Shown here: positions 33,970 to 47,121 of the stretch, piece after piece
How positions within the stretch are numbered: position 1 is the first letter of the stretch
Layout of the letters: each line of letters starts with the position of its first letter
From: Salegentibacter lacus
GTDB lineage: Bacteria > Bacteroidota > Bacteroidia > Flavobacteriales > Flavobacteriaceae
DNA: 64,000 bases
Assembly: GCF_020164555.1 (NCBI RefSeq)
Contig: NZ_JAIQZB010000015.1
Location: forward strand, 1 to 64,000
Reading direction: 5' to 3'
The notes under the pieces: model-generated
Databases searched by the model: none
Told to the model about the DNA's origin: nothing
The model's input: the letters and a program-made list of their open reading frames with translations, nothing else
Program-made: the position numbers and the translations under genes

Positions 33970-36357
33970 CTATTCTTTTAATAATCTTATATCATATATG
34001 CCTGCTGTTCTGGAACCGGGTTTGGCTTCAAAACGTATGGTGATTTTACCATTGTCATTGTATTCTAAACCTTCCGGTAGATTATATTCTTTAAAGAAAA
34101 ACCGTTCGCCTTCTATTCCCTGAAAATTTTCTTTGGCAAGGACTTCCCCATTAATATAAATGCTGAATTCCCGATCGGAATCTTTTCCGTAGTAAGTAAT
34201 TTGAAGCTTGCTGCCGTTTTGTTCGCTGTCTCCCAGCTCATAACTAAACCATCCTGAAGCATCACGCCAATGACGATTTTGATGAACGCCGGTATTAGAG
34301 TTCTCACTTTGAATAAAATGATCTGATTCAGGTTGTTGTTCGCCTGGAACTACCCTATCTATGGTTCTTGATTCCAGTTTGCGCTCAGCGATTTCCGATG
34401 CTTTTAATTCTTCTTGCTTTCTCTCGTAGCTTTCCTTTGTTTCCATCGGCAGATAAATTGCATACCTTGATTCGTGAATATCATAAAAAGGAATGAACAC
34501 CAGTTCCCTATATTTTTCAGGATAAATTCCTTCGGTTACAGAAAAGCTTAGATTGTTACCTGGTTTCTTTTTGACTTTGTGGACCAAATCTTCCGTGTTT
34601 TCAGCTAAAATTACGGGCATTTCAGAAATGGGAATTTGGGTACCTTCCGCAATATGTCCTCCACGACTGTCATCTGCAAAAACTCCTTTTTGATTCTCTT
34701 CTCCGGTCTTTGTTCCTAAAACAATAGGACCATATTTTAAAGCCGCGTAGTCTGATCCATCTGGTAGTTTTTCAGCAGTTATCCTCATAGGTAATTCCAC
34801 TTTTATTCTATCTCTATTTTTCCAGGTGCGGTTAATTTTTATATAAGAGCCCGGTTCCTGATTCACTGTAAACGGCTTTTTATTGATATAAATTTTAAAT
34901 TCATCTTTTTTCACCCAGGAAGGAAACCTGATATTCAAACTGAATTTTTGTGGCTCTTTAGTTTCTATTTTAAAAGAGGTTGTTTCTTCTTCCGGGAAAA
35001 CAGTTTTCTGATGAAATACTATTCCTTTTTCCTTCCAGTTTAAAGTCGAAGGGATAAATAGATTTACAAACAATTCATTTTCGGAATGCGTATAAATAAA
35101 CTGGTTATACTTCCCGTGATTCTCAATTCCGGAACCTACGCAGCACCAAAAGCTGGTTTGTGGCTGGGAATAAACCCTGTAATGCCCGGGACGCATTGGC
35201 GTAAAATACACAAAACCTCCTTTTTCTGGGTGTTGAGAAGAAAGGATATGATTGTATAAAGCCCCTTCATAATAATCTATATATTTTTCATCGGGATTGG
35301 CGAGAAACAATTTTTCGCTCAACTTTAGCATATTATAGGTGTTGCAGGTTTCCGGTCCCTGCACGCTGGAAATCATTTCAGAAAAATCATCCGTAGGATG
35401 AAAATGCTCCCTCACACTATTACCACCTATGGCTACCGAGCGTTTATTGACAACATTATCCCAGAAATAAGTCGCGACAGTGTGATAATCTTCATTGTCA
35501 TCCAAACCCGCAATTGTTTCAAAACCGATTACTTTAGGAATCTGCGTATTGGCGTGCATTCCATTCAGGATATCATTATTGGAAGCTAATGGATTTAGTA
35601 ATTTCTCATGTGAAAATTTATAAGCCAATTCCAGATATTTCCCCTCCCCAGTTATTCTCGCCACATCGGCAAAAACTTCATTTAACCCCCCGTGTTCAGA
35701 AATCAATAGTTCCTGAATTTGTTCTTCTGAAAGTCCGTCAGTAACCTCAAGCATCCAATCAGAAAGTTTGATCAACATTTCTTTGGCCTGAAGTTTTCCA
35801 GAAATTTCATAGGCGTCCCGAAGCCCCGCATAAGTTTTATGAATGTTGTATAAAGGCACCCATTTTCCATTCAAGCTAAAGCTGGCTGCATCGATATTAC
35901 CTTTGGCAATTTCGTCCCATAACGCTTTACTTCCGGGAACTCCACCGATATAGCCATTGCCATTTGCCTGCTGAACTCTTTCTAATTCATTTAAACTATA
36001 ATTTAGCAGGGAATCTGCTTTTTCACTTCCTGCTGAAGCTTGCATCTGTGCAAGCGCGGTAAGATAGTGACCGCCAATATGACCATCCAGCCCTGAGTTT
36101 TCCCAATTAGTATAACTATTTGCTTTTGGATTTAATCCGGCTTCGCGTAAAAATGGTGCTAAAAGTTTATCGGGATTTAATTCTAAAATATAATCTAAAT
36201 CGACCAACATGGCATTGCGAAACGGCCCTTGCTCTAAGCTGACATCTTCAAGCTGGAAAGTTTCCAATTTGGCCTGCTGGCCAAACATTAACGTTGTGAC
36301 CAGGCAAACCAATAAGCTTAAAAGATTTATTTTAAAATCAACAAAGAATAATTTCAT
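33970..36357 (-). CDS. GH127 beta-L-arabinofuranosidase-like enzyme
   Basis: Secreted enzyme of 795 residues. A signal peptide ends near MFGQQ (residue 28). The catalytic domain has the zinc-thiolate set of family 127: E336 and C338 in GPETCNTYN, and the Cys pair C405-C406 in FWCCVGSG, matching E338/C340/C417/C418 of the Bifidobacterium enzyme in order and type. A beta-sandwich follows, and an extra C-terminal domain (about 690-795) carries YELGDSE and the final IYDIRLLKE. Predicted to remove beta-linked L-arabinofuranose. It lies 6 bases behind the GH51 gene. Confidence 0.92.
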   Translation of the reverse strand: MKLFFVDFKINLLSLLVCLVTTLMFGQQAKLETFQLEDVSLEQGPFRNAMLVDLDYILELNPDKLLAPFLREAGLNPKANSYTNWENSGLDGHIGGHYLTALAQMQASAGSEKADSLLNYSLNELERVQQANGNGYIGGVPGSKALWDEIAKGNIDAASFSLNGKWVPLYNIHKTYAGLRDAYEISGKLQAKEMLIKLSDWMLEVTDGLSEEQIQELLISEHGGLNEVFADVARITGEGKYLELAYKFSHEKLLNPLASNNDILNGMHANTQIPKVIGFETIAGLDDNEDYHTVATYFWDNVVNKRSVAIGGNSVREHFHPTDDFSEMISSVQGPETCNTYNMLKLSEKLFLANPDEKYIDYYEGALYNHILSSQHPEKGGFVYFTPMRPGHYRVYSQPQTSFWCCVGSGIENHGKYNQFIYTHSENELFVNLFIPSTLNWKEKGIVFHQKTVFPEEETTSFKIETKEPQKFSLNIRFPSWVKKDEFKIYINKKPFTVNQEPGSYIKINRTWKNRDRIKVELPMRITAEKLPDGSDYAALKYGPIVLGTKTGEENQKGVFADDSRGGHIAEGTQIPISEMPVILAENTEDLVHKVKKKPGNNLSFSVTEGIYPEKYRELVFIPFYDIHESRYAIYLPMETKESYERKQEELKASEIAERKLESRTIDRVVPGEQQPESDHFIQSENSNTGVHQNRHWRDASGWFSYELGDSEQNGSKLQITYYGKDSDREFSIYINGEVLAKENFQGIEGERFFFKEYNLPEGLEYNDNGKITIRFEAKPGSRTAGIYDIRLLKE

Positions 36358-36363
36358 ATTGAA

Positions 36364-37902
36364 TTATTTAGACGATAGTACAACTACAGAGAATGGTGGC
36401 AAACTAACTTCTAATTTGCCATTTCTCAACTTAAAATCTTTAAATTCAGTAATATTAATTTTATCCGGATTATCAAAAGTGTTGTGGTCCTGTATTTTTC
36501 CTGATTTAAGGATTTCTCCTTCTATATTATTTACATCAAGCCCTTCTAAATCAATTTCAACTTTATGTTCTGCACTGGCATCTATGTTAACCAAAGAAAT
36601 ATTGGTATTTCCGGCTTCATTCTTTGAAGCTGAAACAGAAATTGCAGGTAAAGATCCTCCTTCAAAAGTATACTCAGGAGAATCAAAATTAACCGGTAGC
36701 AACTGTGCATCGTGGTGTACGGTGTACATTTTAAATACGTGATAGGTTGGAGTAAGAATCATTTTCTCACCATCGGTAAGCGCCACTGCCTGTAATACAT
36801 TTACGGTTTGCGCTAAGTTCGCCATTTTGACCCTTTCACTATGATTATTAAAAATATTAAGTGTAGCCCCGGCGATCATAGCATCTCTCATAGTATTTTG
36901 TTGGTATAAAAAGCCAGGATTGGTACCTTCTTCAACGTCGTACCAACCTCCCCATTCATCTACAACAAGATCTATGGTATTGTCTGGATCATATTTATCC
37001 ATCACTTCGGAATGTTTTTCCACGAACTTTTCCATTTTGAGAGCTTCTTCCATACTTCTGAAATAGATCTCTTCGTCATATCCTGTCGCAGAACCCTTAT
37101 TTTCCCAATCTATCACTGCATAATGGTGTAAGCCTACTGCTTCAATTAAAGATTTCGGAACATCACGCATTAAAACTTCGGTCCAGTGGTAATCGTCTCC
37201 CGAAGCTCCGGCAGCAATTCTGTAAAGGTCGTTTTCATTTTCCCAACTGGTCATAAATGTAGAATACTGCTTATAAATATTGGCATAATATTCTGCAGTC
37301 ATATTACCTCCGCAACCCCACATTTCATTACCAATTCCCCAATATTTTACATTCCAGGGTTCTTCTCTTCCATTTTCTTTCCTCAATTTAGCCATAGGAC
37401 TTCCTTCAGCGTGGTTTGTATATTGTAACCAATCTGTAAAATCCTCTACAGTTCCACTACCTACATTTCCCGAAATAAACGGTTCAGCTCCCAGTTCTTC
37501 GCAAAGATTTAAAAAGTTATGAGTACCAAAGCTATTATCCTCGGTTATCCCGCCCCACCAGGCGTTAACCATCGTGGGCCTGTCCACTTGTGGACCTATA
37601 CCATCTTTCCATTGGTAGGTATCTGCAAAACAGCCGCCAGGCCATCTTAAATTTGGAATTTTTATTTCTTTTAAAGCTTCGATAATATCTATTCTTACAC
37701 CGTCCTTATTTGGTATGGAACTGGTATCTCCCACATAAAAACCATCATAAATAGACCTTCCCAGATGTTCAGCAAAATGGCCATAGATATGTTTGCTAAT
37801 TTTCGGAGCATCTTCAGAAGCCTCAAATGAAATTTTTGTGTCCTGTCCATTTACGCTAAAAGCGAAGCCCAGCATAAGAGCAAGTAAAATTTTAACTTTC
37901 AT
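36364..37902 (-). CDS. GH51 alpha-L-arabinofuranosidase
   Basis: Removes alpha-L-arabinofuranosyl side chains from arabinoxylan or arabinan oligosaccharides. 512 residues. A signal peptide ends at SVNGQ (residue 20), so it is periplasmic rather than cytoplasmic as in many Firmicutes. Acid/base E193 (GIGNEMWG) and nucleophile E316 (VVDEWGGW), then a C-terminal beta-sandwich from about residue 380. First gene of the leftward arabinose operon, with a good promoter at 37965-37996. Confidence 0.96.
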   Translation of the reverse strand: MKVKILLALMLGFAFSVNGQDTKISFEASEDAPKISKHIYGHFAEHLGRSIYDGFYVGDTSSIPNKDGVRIDIIEALKEIKIPNLRWPGGCFADTYQWKDGIGPQVDRPTMVNAWWGGITEDNSFGTHNFLNLCEELGAEPFISGNVGSGTVEDFTDWLQYTNHAEGSPMAKLRKENGREEPWNVKYWGIGNEMWGCGGNMTAEYYANIYKQYSTFMTSWENENDLYRIAAGASGDDYHWTEVLMRDVPKSLIEAVGLHHYAVIDWENKGSATGYDEEIYFRSMEEALKMEKFVEKHSEVMDKYDPDNTIDLVVDEWGGWYDVEEGTNPGFLYQQNTMRDAMIAGATLNIFNNHSERVKMANLAQTVNVLQAVALTDGEKMILTPTYHVFKMYTVHHDAQLLPVNFDSPEYTFEGGSLPAISVSASKNEAGNTNISLVNIDASAEHKVEIDLEGLDVNNIEGEILKSGKIQDHNTFDNPDKINITEFKDFKLRNGKLEVSLPPFSVVVLSSK

Positions 37903-37964
37903 ATTATTATTGATTACAGTGAATTAAACATCTTTAAGACCCTTAAGTGTTAATTATACATTTC

Positions 37965-37996
37965 CAAATATAAATAAAAGTTAATCTCAAAAACAA
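37965..37996 (-). promoter_or_regulatory. Promoter of the arabinose operon
   Basis: On the minus strand TTG (37994-37996) and TATATTTG (37965-37972), a full TAnnTTTG match, are 21 bases apart, 62 bases before the GH51 start. A half-site TTAATCTCAA (37981-37990) lies in the spacer, and an imperfect inverted partner is at 38028-38039, close to the divergent regulator gene. Both could be AraR-type sites. Confidence 0.5.
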
Positions 37997-38087
37997 TTTT
38001 TCTTTAACAAATTTTTAATTTTGTAAGTTGAGAAATTAAATTCAATATTAGCATGGCCGCATTTCGGTTTTAAATTTCAGTTAAAAT

Positions 38088-38777
38088 ATGGTTCAGAAAT
38101 ACCAATTAGAAGACAAAGTTCTTCTGGCAGTAGATTGTATAATATTTGGTTTTGATGAGGAAGATTTAAAAATTCTTCTCATTAAAAGAAATTTTGAACC
38201 TGAAAAAGGAAAATGGTCTTTAATGGGAGGTTTTCTTAAAAGACACGAAAACCTTAATATGGCTGCAAACCGCATCCTTTACCAACTCACGGGAATTGAA
38301 CAAATTTATATGGAGCAGCTATATGCTTTTAGTGAAGTTGACAGGGATCCTGCAGAAAGAACTATATCGGTAGCATATTATGCCTTGATTAATATTAAAG
38401 AACACGATAAAACTTTAAGCGATAAACACTCTGCGAAATGGCATAGCGTCACCGAATTGCCCGATCTGATTTTTGACCATCCCGAAATGATTATTAAAGC
38501 AATGAAACGGCTTAGGCGCAGGGTATCTTCAAAACCCATTGGTTTTGAACTTCTTCCCGAAAAATTTACAATGCGCCAGCTTCAAAAACTTTATGAATCT
38601 ATTCTTGGAGAAAAGCTGGACAAGCGGAATTTTATCAATAAAATAAACGCCCTGGATATTTTAATCAAGCTGGAGGAAAAGGATATGAACTCATCCCGGA
38701 AGGGTTCTTTTCTTTATCAGTTTGATGCAGAAAAATATCAACAAAAAGTGGAAGAAGGCTTTTCTTTCAAATTATAA
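38088..38777 (+). CDS. araR: NrtR/AraR-type regulator with degenerate Nudix domain
   Basis: 229 residues. The N-terminal Nudix fold (about 10-150) is followed by a winged-helix domain (about 155-229, MRQLQKLYESILGEKLDKRNF). The Nudix box (48-70) keeps G48, E54, R62 and G69, but the catalytic REUXEE part reads RILYQL, so hydrolase activity is not expected and the domain should act as a ligand sensor. It is divergent from GH51-GH127-araBDA. A related Nudix-type AraR is known to control arabinose use in Bacteroides, which supports the name. The position is diagnostic, but the effector is inferred to be arabinose. Confidence 0.88.
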   Translation: MVQKYQLEDKVLLAVDCIIFGFDEEDLKILLIKRNFEPEKGKWSLMGGFLKRHENLNMAANRILYQLTGIEQIYMEQLYAFSEVDRDPAERTISVAYYALINIKEHDKTLSDKHSAKWHSVTELPDLIFDHPEMIIKAMKRLRRRVSSKPIGFELLPEKFTMRQLQKLYESILGEKLDKRNFINKINALDILIKLEEKDMNSSRKGSFLYQFDAEKYQQKVEEGFSFKL

Positions 38778-38825
38778 GACCTTTAAAATTAGTGAATACT
38801 TCACATTAAAAATCCACATTAAAAA

Positions 38826-38904
38826 ATCCTTTTGAGAGTAGTTTTATCGAACTTAATGATAATCAACCGTAAAATTGAAATTAAAACTTTTCTCCCAAAA
38901 GGAT
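38826..38904. repeat. 79-nt imperfect inverted repeat
   Basis: The outer 9 bp are perfect, and further pairing (GAG with CTC, GTTTTA with TAAAAC) extends inward with small bulges around a loop of about 35 nt. A T-run follows only on the minus strand, where no gene reads toward it, so it is not an obvious terminator for araR. Confidence 0.55.
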
Positions 38905-38950
38905 GATATATATAGTTATTGGCACAATATTTTTATAAATCTGTAATAGA

Positions 38951-38980
38951 TTGCCAAATTAAGAAAAATATTATAACTTG
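38951..38980 (+). promoter_or_regulatory. Possible promoter of the hybrid two-component gene
   Basis: TTG at 38951 and TAACTTG at 38974-38980 approximate the Bacteroidota -33/-7 pattern, about 110 bases before the ATG. Weak match. Confidence 0.3.
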
Positions 38981-39089
38981 TGGTCACAGAAACCATAAGT
39001 TTTGATCCTACACTAAATTTAATTATTGAAATTCTATCTTCAATAATTTTGAGAGGATTTTATACCATAAAATTTACCATTCAGTCTAT

Positions 39090-42000
39090 ATGAAAGAACC
39101 CAATTTTAAAATAGCTCTTTTAAATAGATACCATCTATTTTTAATATCCATTCTTTTATTACCAATCTTCACCTATGGCCAGGTAGGAAATCTATTCTCT
39201 ACCGATGCAGAGCTTTCCAGTAGTTTAATTAATCAAATCTATCAGGATAATAAGGGATATATCTGGATCGCTACTGAAGATGGATTAGATAGATATGATG
39301 GCGCAAAATTTTCTATATATAAACAAAACAAGCAAGATTCTACTTCTATTTTAAATAACTACGTAAAGTCCATATTTCAGGACAGCCACGGAGTTTTATA
39401 TTTCGGTTTTTTTAACGGCTTACAATATTTTGATCATGCTACTGAAGAATTCCATGATATTCCATTATTAACAGAAAATAACACTCATTATCCCGCCCAC
39501 GTAACCTCTATGATTGAACGGAAAAATGGAGAGATTTTGATAAGCACATCAGGCCAGGGAATTTTAAAATTATCACAGGTGAACGGCAAACCCGTGGCAC
39601 GTAAATTTCCCGAAATGGTTCCCTCTTCTTTTTTGGAAGGAATATTCGAAGATAAAAGTAAAAACCTATGGGTACTTAGCCAGGATAAAGGGTTATTTAA
39701 AATAACCCCAGCGGGAGAAATCACTGAATATTTTAATGCCAATGACTATGAAACGCAAATTTCCAGTATTGCTGAAGATCAAAATGGTGATTTGTATGTT
39801 GGGAGTTTAAGCAAAGGCTTATTTAAATATAATAGAGAAAAGGATAATTTTGATTTTATAGAAGATTCTAAAAACCTACCTGTAAAAACACTTTTTGTAA
39901 ATAAGGAAAACGAAATTTTGGTTGGCACAGATGGGATGGGTTTAAAAATCTATGATCCTGTTAAAGAAAAAATGAGCGTAAACGATTTTAGCATAGCTAA
40001 TTTCGATTTTAAGAAAACAAAAATTCACTCGGCTATCCAGGATAATGCCGATAATCTCTGGCTCGGAATTTATCAAAAAGGTGTTTTGCTAATACCAGAC
40101 AAGGCCAATAACTTTAACTATATAGGCTACCAATCTGTAAAAAACAATATTATAGGCTCCAACAGTGTAGTCTCGGTATATAAAGACAAGCAGGATATTT
40201 TATGGGTAGGCACCGATGGCGACGGATTATATGGTGTAACCGAAGAAAAAAAACAGCGTTATCATTTAGGCAATAATGGGATACAAGGTTCTGCCAGTAT
40301 AATGAGTATTTACCAGGATTCAAACGAAGAATTATGGATTGGCACTTACCTTAATGGTTTGGCAAAAGTGGACCGAAAAAACAAGGGTTTAGAATATATT
40401 GAACCTCTAAAAGACGAACAGAACAATACTGTTGAACGAATTTATAGTATTACTGAGGACAAGCAAAAAAACCTTTGGATCGGCACCCTGGGATATGGAC
40501 TCTATTCCTATAATCTTGAAACAAAAGAAACCACAAATCATCATACTATTGAGGATGGAGCCCCTTATGACCAATTACACAATAAATGGATTAATTGTTT
40601 ACTTCTTTCCAATACAAACACACTTTATATAGGAACTTATGATGGACTTGCCACCCTGGATTTAGAGAAAAACAGCTATTTAAATGAAAAAGGGCAAAAT
40701 CATATTTTAACCAATAAAATTGTTTACAGCCTTTACGAAGATGAAGGAAATAATTTATGGATTGGCACTTCTGAAGGTTTATTTTATAAACCCAAAAATG
40801 ATACTATCACCCAAAACTACACAATAGAACAGGGATTGCCAAGTGATGTAATAAGTGCAATAGAAGCAGATAGTGACAACAATCTTTGGATAAGCACGAA
40901 CAATGGTATTTCTAAATTCGAACTTCAATCTAAGGAGTTTAAAAACTACTATTTCCGAGATGGACTTCAGGGAAATGAATTTAATAAAAATGCATCTTAT
41001 TCGGAAAAAAATGGGCGTTTGTACTTTGGGAGTACAAATGGTGTTACTTTTTTTGATCCTTCAGAAATAACATCGAAAGATAGTAATGTAGACCTGAAAA
41101 TCACAGGTTTTTATCTTCAGGACGAACCGGTAAAAAAAGGAATGAAATCTGGTTCCTATTCCATCATAGAAGAAGCGATTATAGATGCCGATACTATTGA
41201 ACTGGCACATAATGATAACGATTTTAGCATTGAATTCTCTTCATTCGCTTTCAAAAACCAGCAATGGATCACTTATTCTTATTCCCTAAATTCAGAAAGC
41301 TGGATAAAATTGAGACCAGGGATGAATACGGTGACCTTTAATAATCTTGAACCGGGAACTTATAATTTTAAAGTAAAAGCCAAAGATTACGGTGAATACT
41401 CAAACGAGCAGGAACTTGCCATAATAATCCACCCACCATGGTATTTTTCTAGCTGGGCCAAATTAACTTATCTACTACTGCTTGTGGCAATCACCTATTT
41501 TATAGTCCAGGAAGTTCTGCAGAGGCGCAAAACAAAAAAAGAATTACAGGAACACTTGCGTGCCGAACAAATTAATGAAGCCAAGCTCCAGTTTTTAACC
41601 AATATTTCCCACGATATAAAAACCCCAATATCCCTTATTATAAACCCATTAAAAAAATTAATAAAAACAGATGAGGAAGAAGATCGCCAAAAACTCTATA
41701 AAATTATGGAGCGAAATTCTGAAAGGATACTGCATCTTTTAAACCAATTAATTAATGCTCGAAAATTTGATCAGGGAAAAATTGAATTAAAATATCAAAA
41801 AACAGAAATTATAAGCTTTGTAAAGTCTATAACCTCGCTTTTTGATGATCAAATAGAGAGCCGCGGAATCAATTTCTATATTAATCATCCAGATTCGGAA
41901 ATAATAGCTTTTATAGATCCAAATCATTTTGATAAGATAATTCAGAATTTAATTTCAAATGCTATAAAATTCACTCCCCAGAATGGAATCATTGAAGTGA

Positions 42001-43148
42001 ACATTGGAATTCTTGAGAAAAAGAAGGAGTTCTACATTAGTGTAAAAGATAATGGAGTAGGCATCAAAGAAAGTGAACTGAACAACATTTTTAACCGTTT
42101 TTACCAGGTTTCCAATAATGAAAGTCGGCAGTTTGAAGGCACGGGGATTGGCCTGCATTTAACCAAATCTATAGCTGAGCTGCACCACGGTACAGTTAAA
42201 GTTGAAAATAATAAGAATCAGGAAGGTTGTAAGTTTATAATTAGTGCACCATTAGGAAATAGCCATTTAAAAGAAAGTGTGATTATTGAAGAAACTCCTG
42301 CAACTTATCATAACAAGGAAACTCGCGCTATAAATACTATTCATAATCGGGACGAGGTAGAAAGTACTTCAGAAAAGAACAAACCAACAGTACTAATCGT
42401 CGACGATGATAGTGAAATTAGAAATTATATCGCTATAGAATTAAAAAGCCATTACAACATAATAATAAAAGAAAACGGAAAATTAGCCCTTCCCGAGGTA
42501 ATTGAAAAAGCTCCCGACTTAATAATTAGCGATGTGGTAATGCCCGAAATGGACGGTATCACTTTGACGCGTAAAATCAAAAAAAATATTCATACCAACC
42601 ATATCCCGATTATTCTTTTAACCGGTAAAACCGACAAAGAAACAAACCTCGAGGGACTGGAGATAGGCGCAGATGCTTATATCAACAAACCCTTTAATAT
42701 AGATATCTTAAAGAAAACCGTAAAAAACCTGATTAAAAACCGAAATGTTTTAAAGAACACTTTTTCCGGAAATCAATTACACGAAGAGAAAATCAAGCAT
42801 CTAGACCTGAAATCTGGGGATGAAACCTTAGTAGAAAAGTTTATGGAGGTTGTAAATAATAATATTAGCAATCCAAACTTGAATGTTGAAATGGTTGCTT
42901 CAGAATTAGGAATAAGCCGGGTTCATCTTTATCGTAAATTAAAACAGCTCACTAACCAATCGGCTGGAGAATTAATCACAAATATCAGGCTGAAAGAAGC
43001 TGCCAATTTACTGATTTCCAAAAATATTAATATAGCTGAAGTAGCCTACGCAGTTGGTTTTTCCAGCACGTCAAAATTTTCAACCAGGTTTAAAGACCTG
43101 TATGGAATGCCCCCCACAAACTACCGGCAAAAACAAAAACACGCTTAA
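39090..43148 (+). CDS. Hybrid two-component system regulator (HTCS)
   Basis: 1352-residue single-chain sensor and regulator in the inner membrane. A signal anchor (about 10-30) is followed by a periplasmic sensor of two seven-bladed propellers built from repeated NLWIGT/GLYS-type units (about 35-670), a Y_Y_Y domain (about 700-780) and a transmembrane helix near 790-810. Cytoplasmic parts: histidine kinase with H841 in NISHDIKTP, N-box NLISNAIKF and G-box GTGIGLHL, a receiver domain with phospho-acceptor D1148 in IISDVVMPEMDG, and an AraC-type DNA-binding domain at the C-terminus. Such proteins bind oligosaccharides and switch on the neighbouring locus. Here the convergent xylanolytic run 43174-62519 is the likely target, so the ligand is probably a xylo-oligosaccharide. 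Confidence 0.96.
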   Translation: MKEPNFKIALLNRYHLFLISILLLPIFTYGQVGNLFSTDAELSSSLINQIYQDNKGYIWIATEDGLDRYDGAKFSIYKQNKQDSTSILNNYVKSIFQDSHGVLYFGFFNGLQYFDHATEEFHDIPLLTENNTHYPAHVTSMIERKNGEILISTSGQGILKLSQVNGKPVARKFPEMVPSSFLEGIFEDKSKNLWVLSQDKGLFKITPAGEITEYFNANDYETQISSIAEDQNGDLYVGSLSKGLFKYNREKDNFDFIEDSKNLPVKTLFVNKENEILVGTDGMGLKIYDPVKEKMSVNDFSIANFDFKKTKIHSAIQDNADNLWLGIYQKGVLLIPDKANNFNYIGYQSVKNNIIGSNSVVSVYKDKQDILWVGTDGDGLYGVTEEKKQRYHLGNNGIQGSASIMSIYQDSNEELWIGTYLNGLAKVDRKNKGLEYIEPLKDEQNNTVERIYSITEDKQKNLWIGTLGYGLYSYNLETKETTNHHTIEDGAPYDQLHNKWINCLLLSNTNTLYIGTYDGLATLDLEKNSYLNEKGQNHILTNKIVYSLYEDEGNNLWIGTSEGLFYKPKNDTITQNYTIEQGLPSDVISAIEADSDNNLWISTNNGISKFELQSKEFKNYYFRDGLQGNEFNKNASYSEKNGRLYFGSTNGVTFFDPSEITSKDSNVDLKITGFYLQDEPVKKGMKSGSYSIIEEAIIDADTIELAHNDNDFSIEFSSFAFKNQQWITYSYSLNSESWIKLRPGMNTVTFNNLEPGTYNFKVKAKDYGEYSNEQELAIIIHPPWYFSSWAKLTYLLLLVAITYFIVQEVLQRRKTKKELQEHLRAEQINEAKLQFLTNISHDIKTPISLIINPLKKLIKTDEEEDRQKLYKIMERNSERILHLLNQLINARKFDQGKIELKYQKTEIISFVKSITSLFDDQIESRGINFYINHPDSEIIAFIDPNHFDKIIQNLISNAIKFTPQNGIIEVNIGILEKKKEFYISVKDNGVGIKESELNNIFNRFYQVSNNESRQFEGTGIGLHLTKSIAELHHGTVKVENNKNQEGCKFIISAPLGNSHLKESVIIEETPATYHNKETRAINTIHNRDEVESTSEKNKPTVLIVDDDSEIRNYIAIELKSHYNIIIKENGKLALPEVIEKAPDLIISDVVMPEMDGITLTRKIKKNIHTNHIPIILLTGKTDKETNLEGLEIGADAYINKPFNIDILKKTVKNLIKNRNVLKNTFSGNQLHEEKIKHLDLKSGDETLVEKFMEVVNNNISNPNLNVEMVASELGISRVHLYRKLKQLTNQSAGELITNIRLKEAANLLISKNINIAEVAYAVGFSSTSKFSTRFKDLYGMPPTNYRQKQKHA

Positions 43149-43173
43149 TTAACTATAAAAATGAGTCAATAAT

Positions 43174-46267
<3,094 letters not shown>

Positions 46268-46282
46268 TTAAATTATTATCAA

Positions 46283-47101
46283 TTACTTCAAAAGCGGAAG
46301 CATCTTTTCAGCATAACGCTCGCCCAATTCCCTATATCCCGCTGCTGAAAAATGTAACCCGTCATCCACGGCTTCACATCCTTCTGAAGAAACGATGTGA
46401 GCGTTGGGAATTTTATGCGGAAGCTTTGCAAGTATTTTATTCATACTGGCACATTTGCCGCCCTGCTCTTCTGAAACCATTTCCCCAGCTATAAGTGGAA
46501 CCTCATCAGCATTTAAGTTTAGATCTTTCAATAAATCCTCATAAACGGTCTTCACTTTTTCGGGCCACTGCTCATCGCCGGTATTAGATTCGCCCTGGTG
46601 CAAAAGGATTCCTTTTATCACTCCCTTTTCCTGAGCTTTTTTTCCAAGGTCTACCAGGTGGCCATAAGGATTTCCATTGTACTGATTAATTCGAGACATC
46701 ATCCAATCCGGAGCGGTATCTACATAATCCTGATAATTTTCTTTATCAAATAATTCGATTTTACATCCGCCTACGGCAACATTAATTACCCCGACTTTTA
46801 CATTTTCAGGTAAATTCTGAACCATAGTTCTTCCAAAATAATCGGTGGGAGTTAAACCGGTATCGCACCGTGACAAAGGCGGAACTGCGGTATACCATTT
46901 CCCTGCTTCCCTTCCCAGCTCAGGACAATCTACACTTTGTAAAACTTGGAATCTTTCAGTCCCCAGTGTGTCCTGATGTTCAAATTTAGCATGACCTTCC
47001 ATATTGGATTGACCAAAACTTAAATACACGTGGAAATTGGAGTCTTGAGCAAGACTAACCGAACCGGTTAGTAAAAGTGCCAATAGAAAATATTTTTTCA
47101 T
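46283..47101 (-). CDS. CE6-type acetyl xylan esterase (SASA domain)
   Basis: 272 residues with a signal peptide to VSLAQ. SGNH-like esterase of the sialic-acid esterase/CE6 group: block I with the nucleophile Ser in FGQSNMEG (about residue 32), block with ILLHQGESNT, and C-terminal Asp/His in DDGLHFSAAGYRELG. Predicted to remove acetyl groups from xylan or its oligosaccharides. Situated between GH8 (20 bases) and the double CE1 gene (27 bases). Confidence 0.92.
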   Translation of the reverse strand: MKKYFLLALLLTGSVSLAQDSNFHVYLSFGQSNMEGHAKFEHQDTLGTERFQVLQSVDCPELGREAGKWYTAVPPLSRCDTGLTPTDYFGRTMVQNLPENVKVGVINVAVGGCKIELFDKENYQDYVDTAPDWMMSRINQYNGNPYGHLVDLGKKAQEKGVIKGILLHQGESNTGDEQWPEKVKTVYEDLLKDLNLNADEVPLIAGEMVSEEQGGKCASMNKILAKLPHKIPNAHIVSSEGCEAVDDGLHFSAAGYRELGERYAEKMLPLLK

Positions 47102-47121
47102 ATTAAGTTATCAATCAGATT

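Larger units (their letters stand above)
38778..39089. other. Intergenic region between araR and the hybrid regulator
   Basis: About 310 bases without a gene. It holds an imperfect inverted repeat about 79 nt long (38826-38904, ends ATCCTTTTG and CAAAAGGAT) and a possible promoter for the hybrid regulator. Nothing else recognised. Confidence 0.6.
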
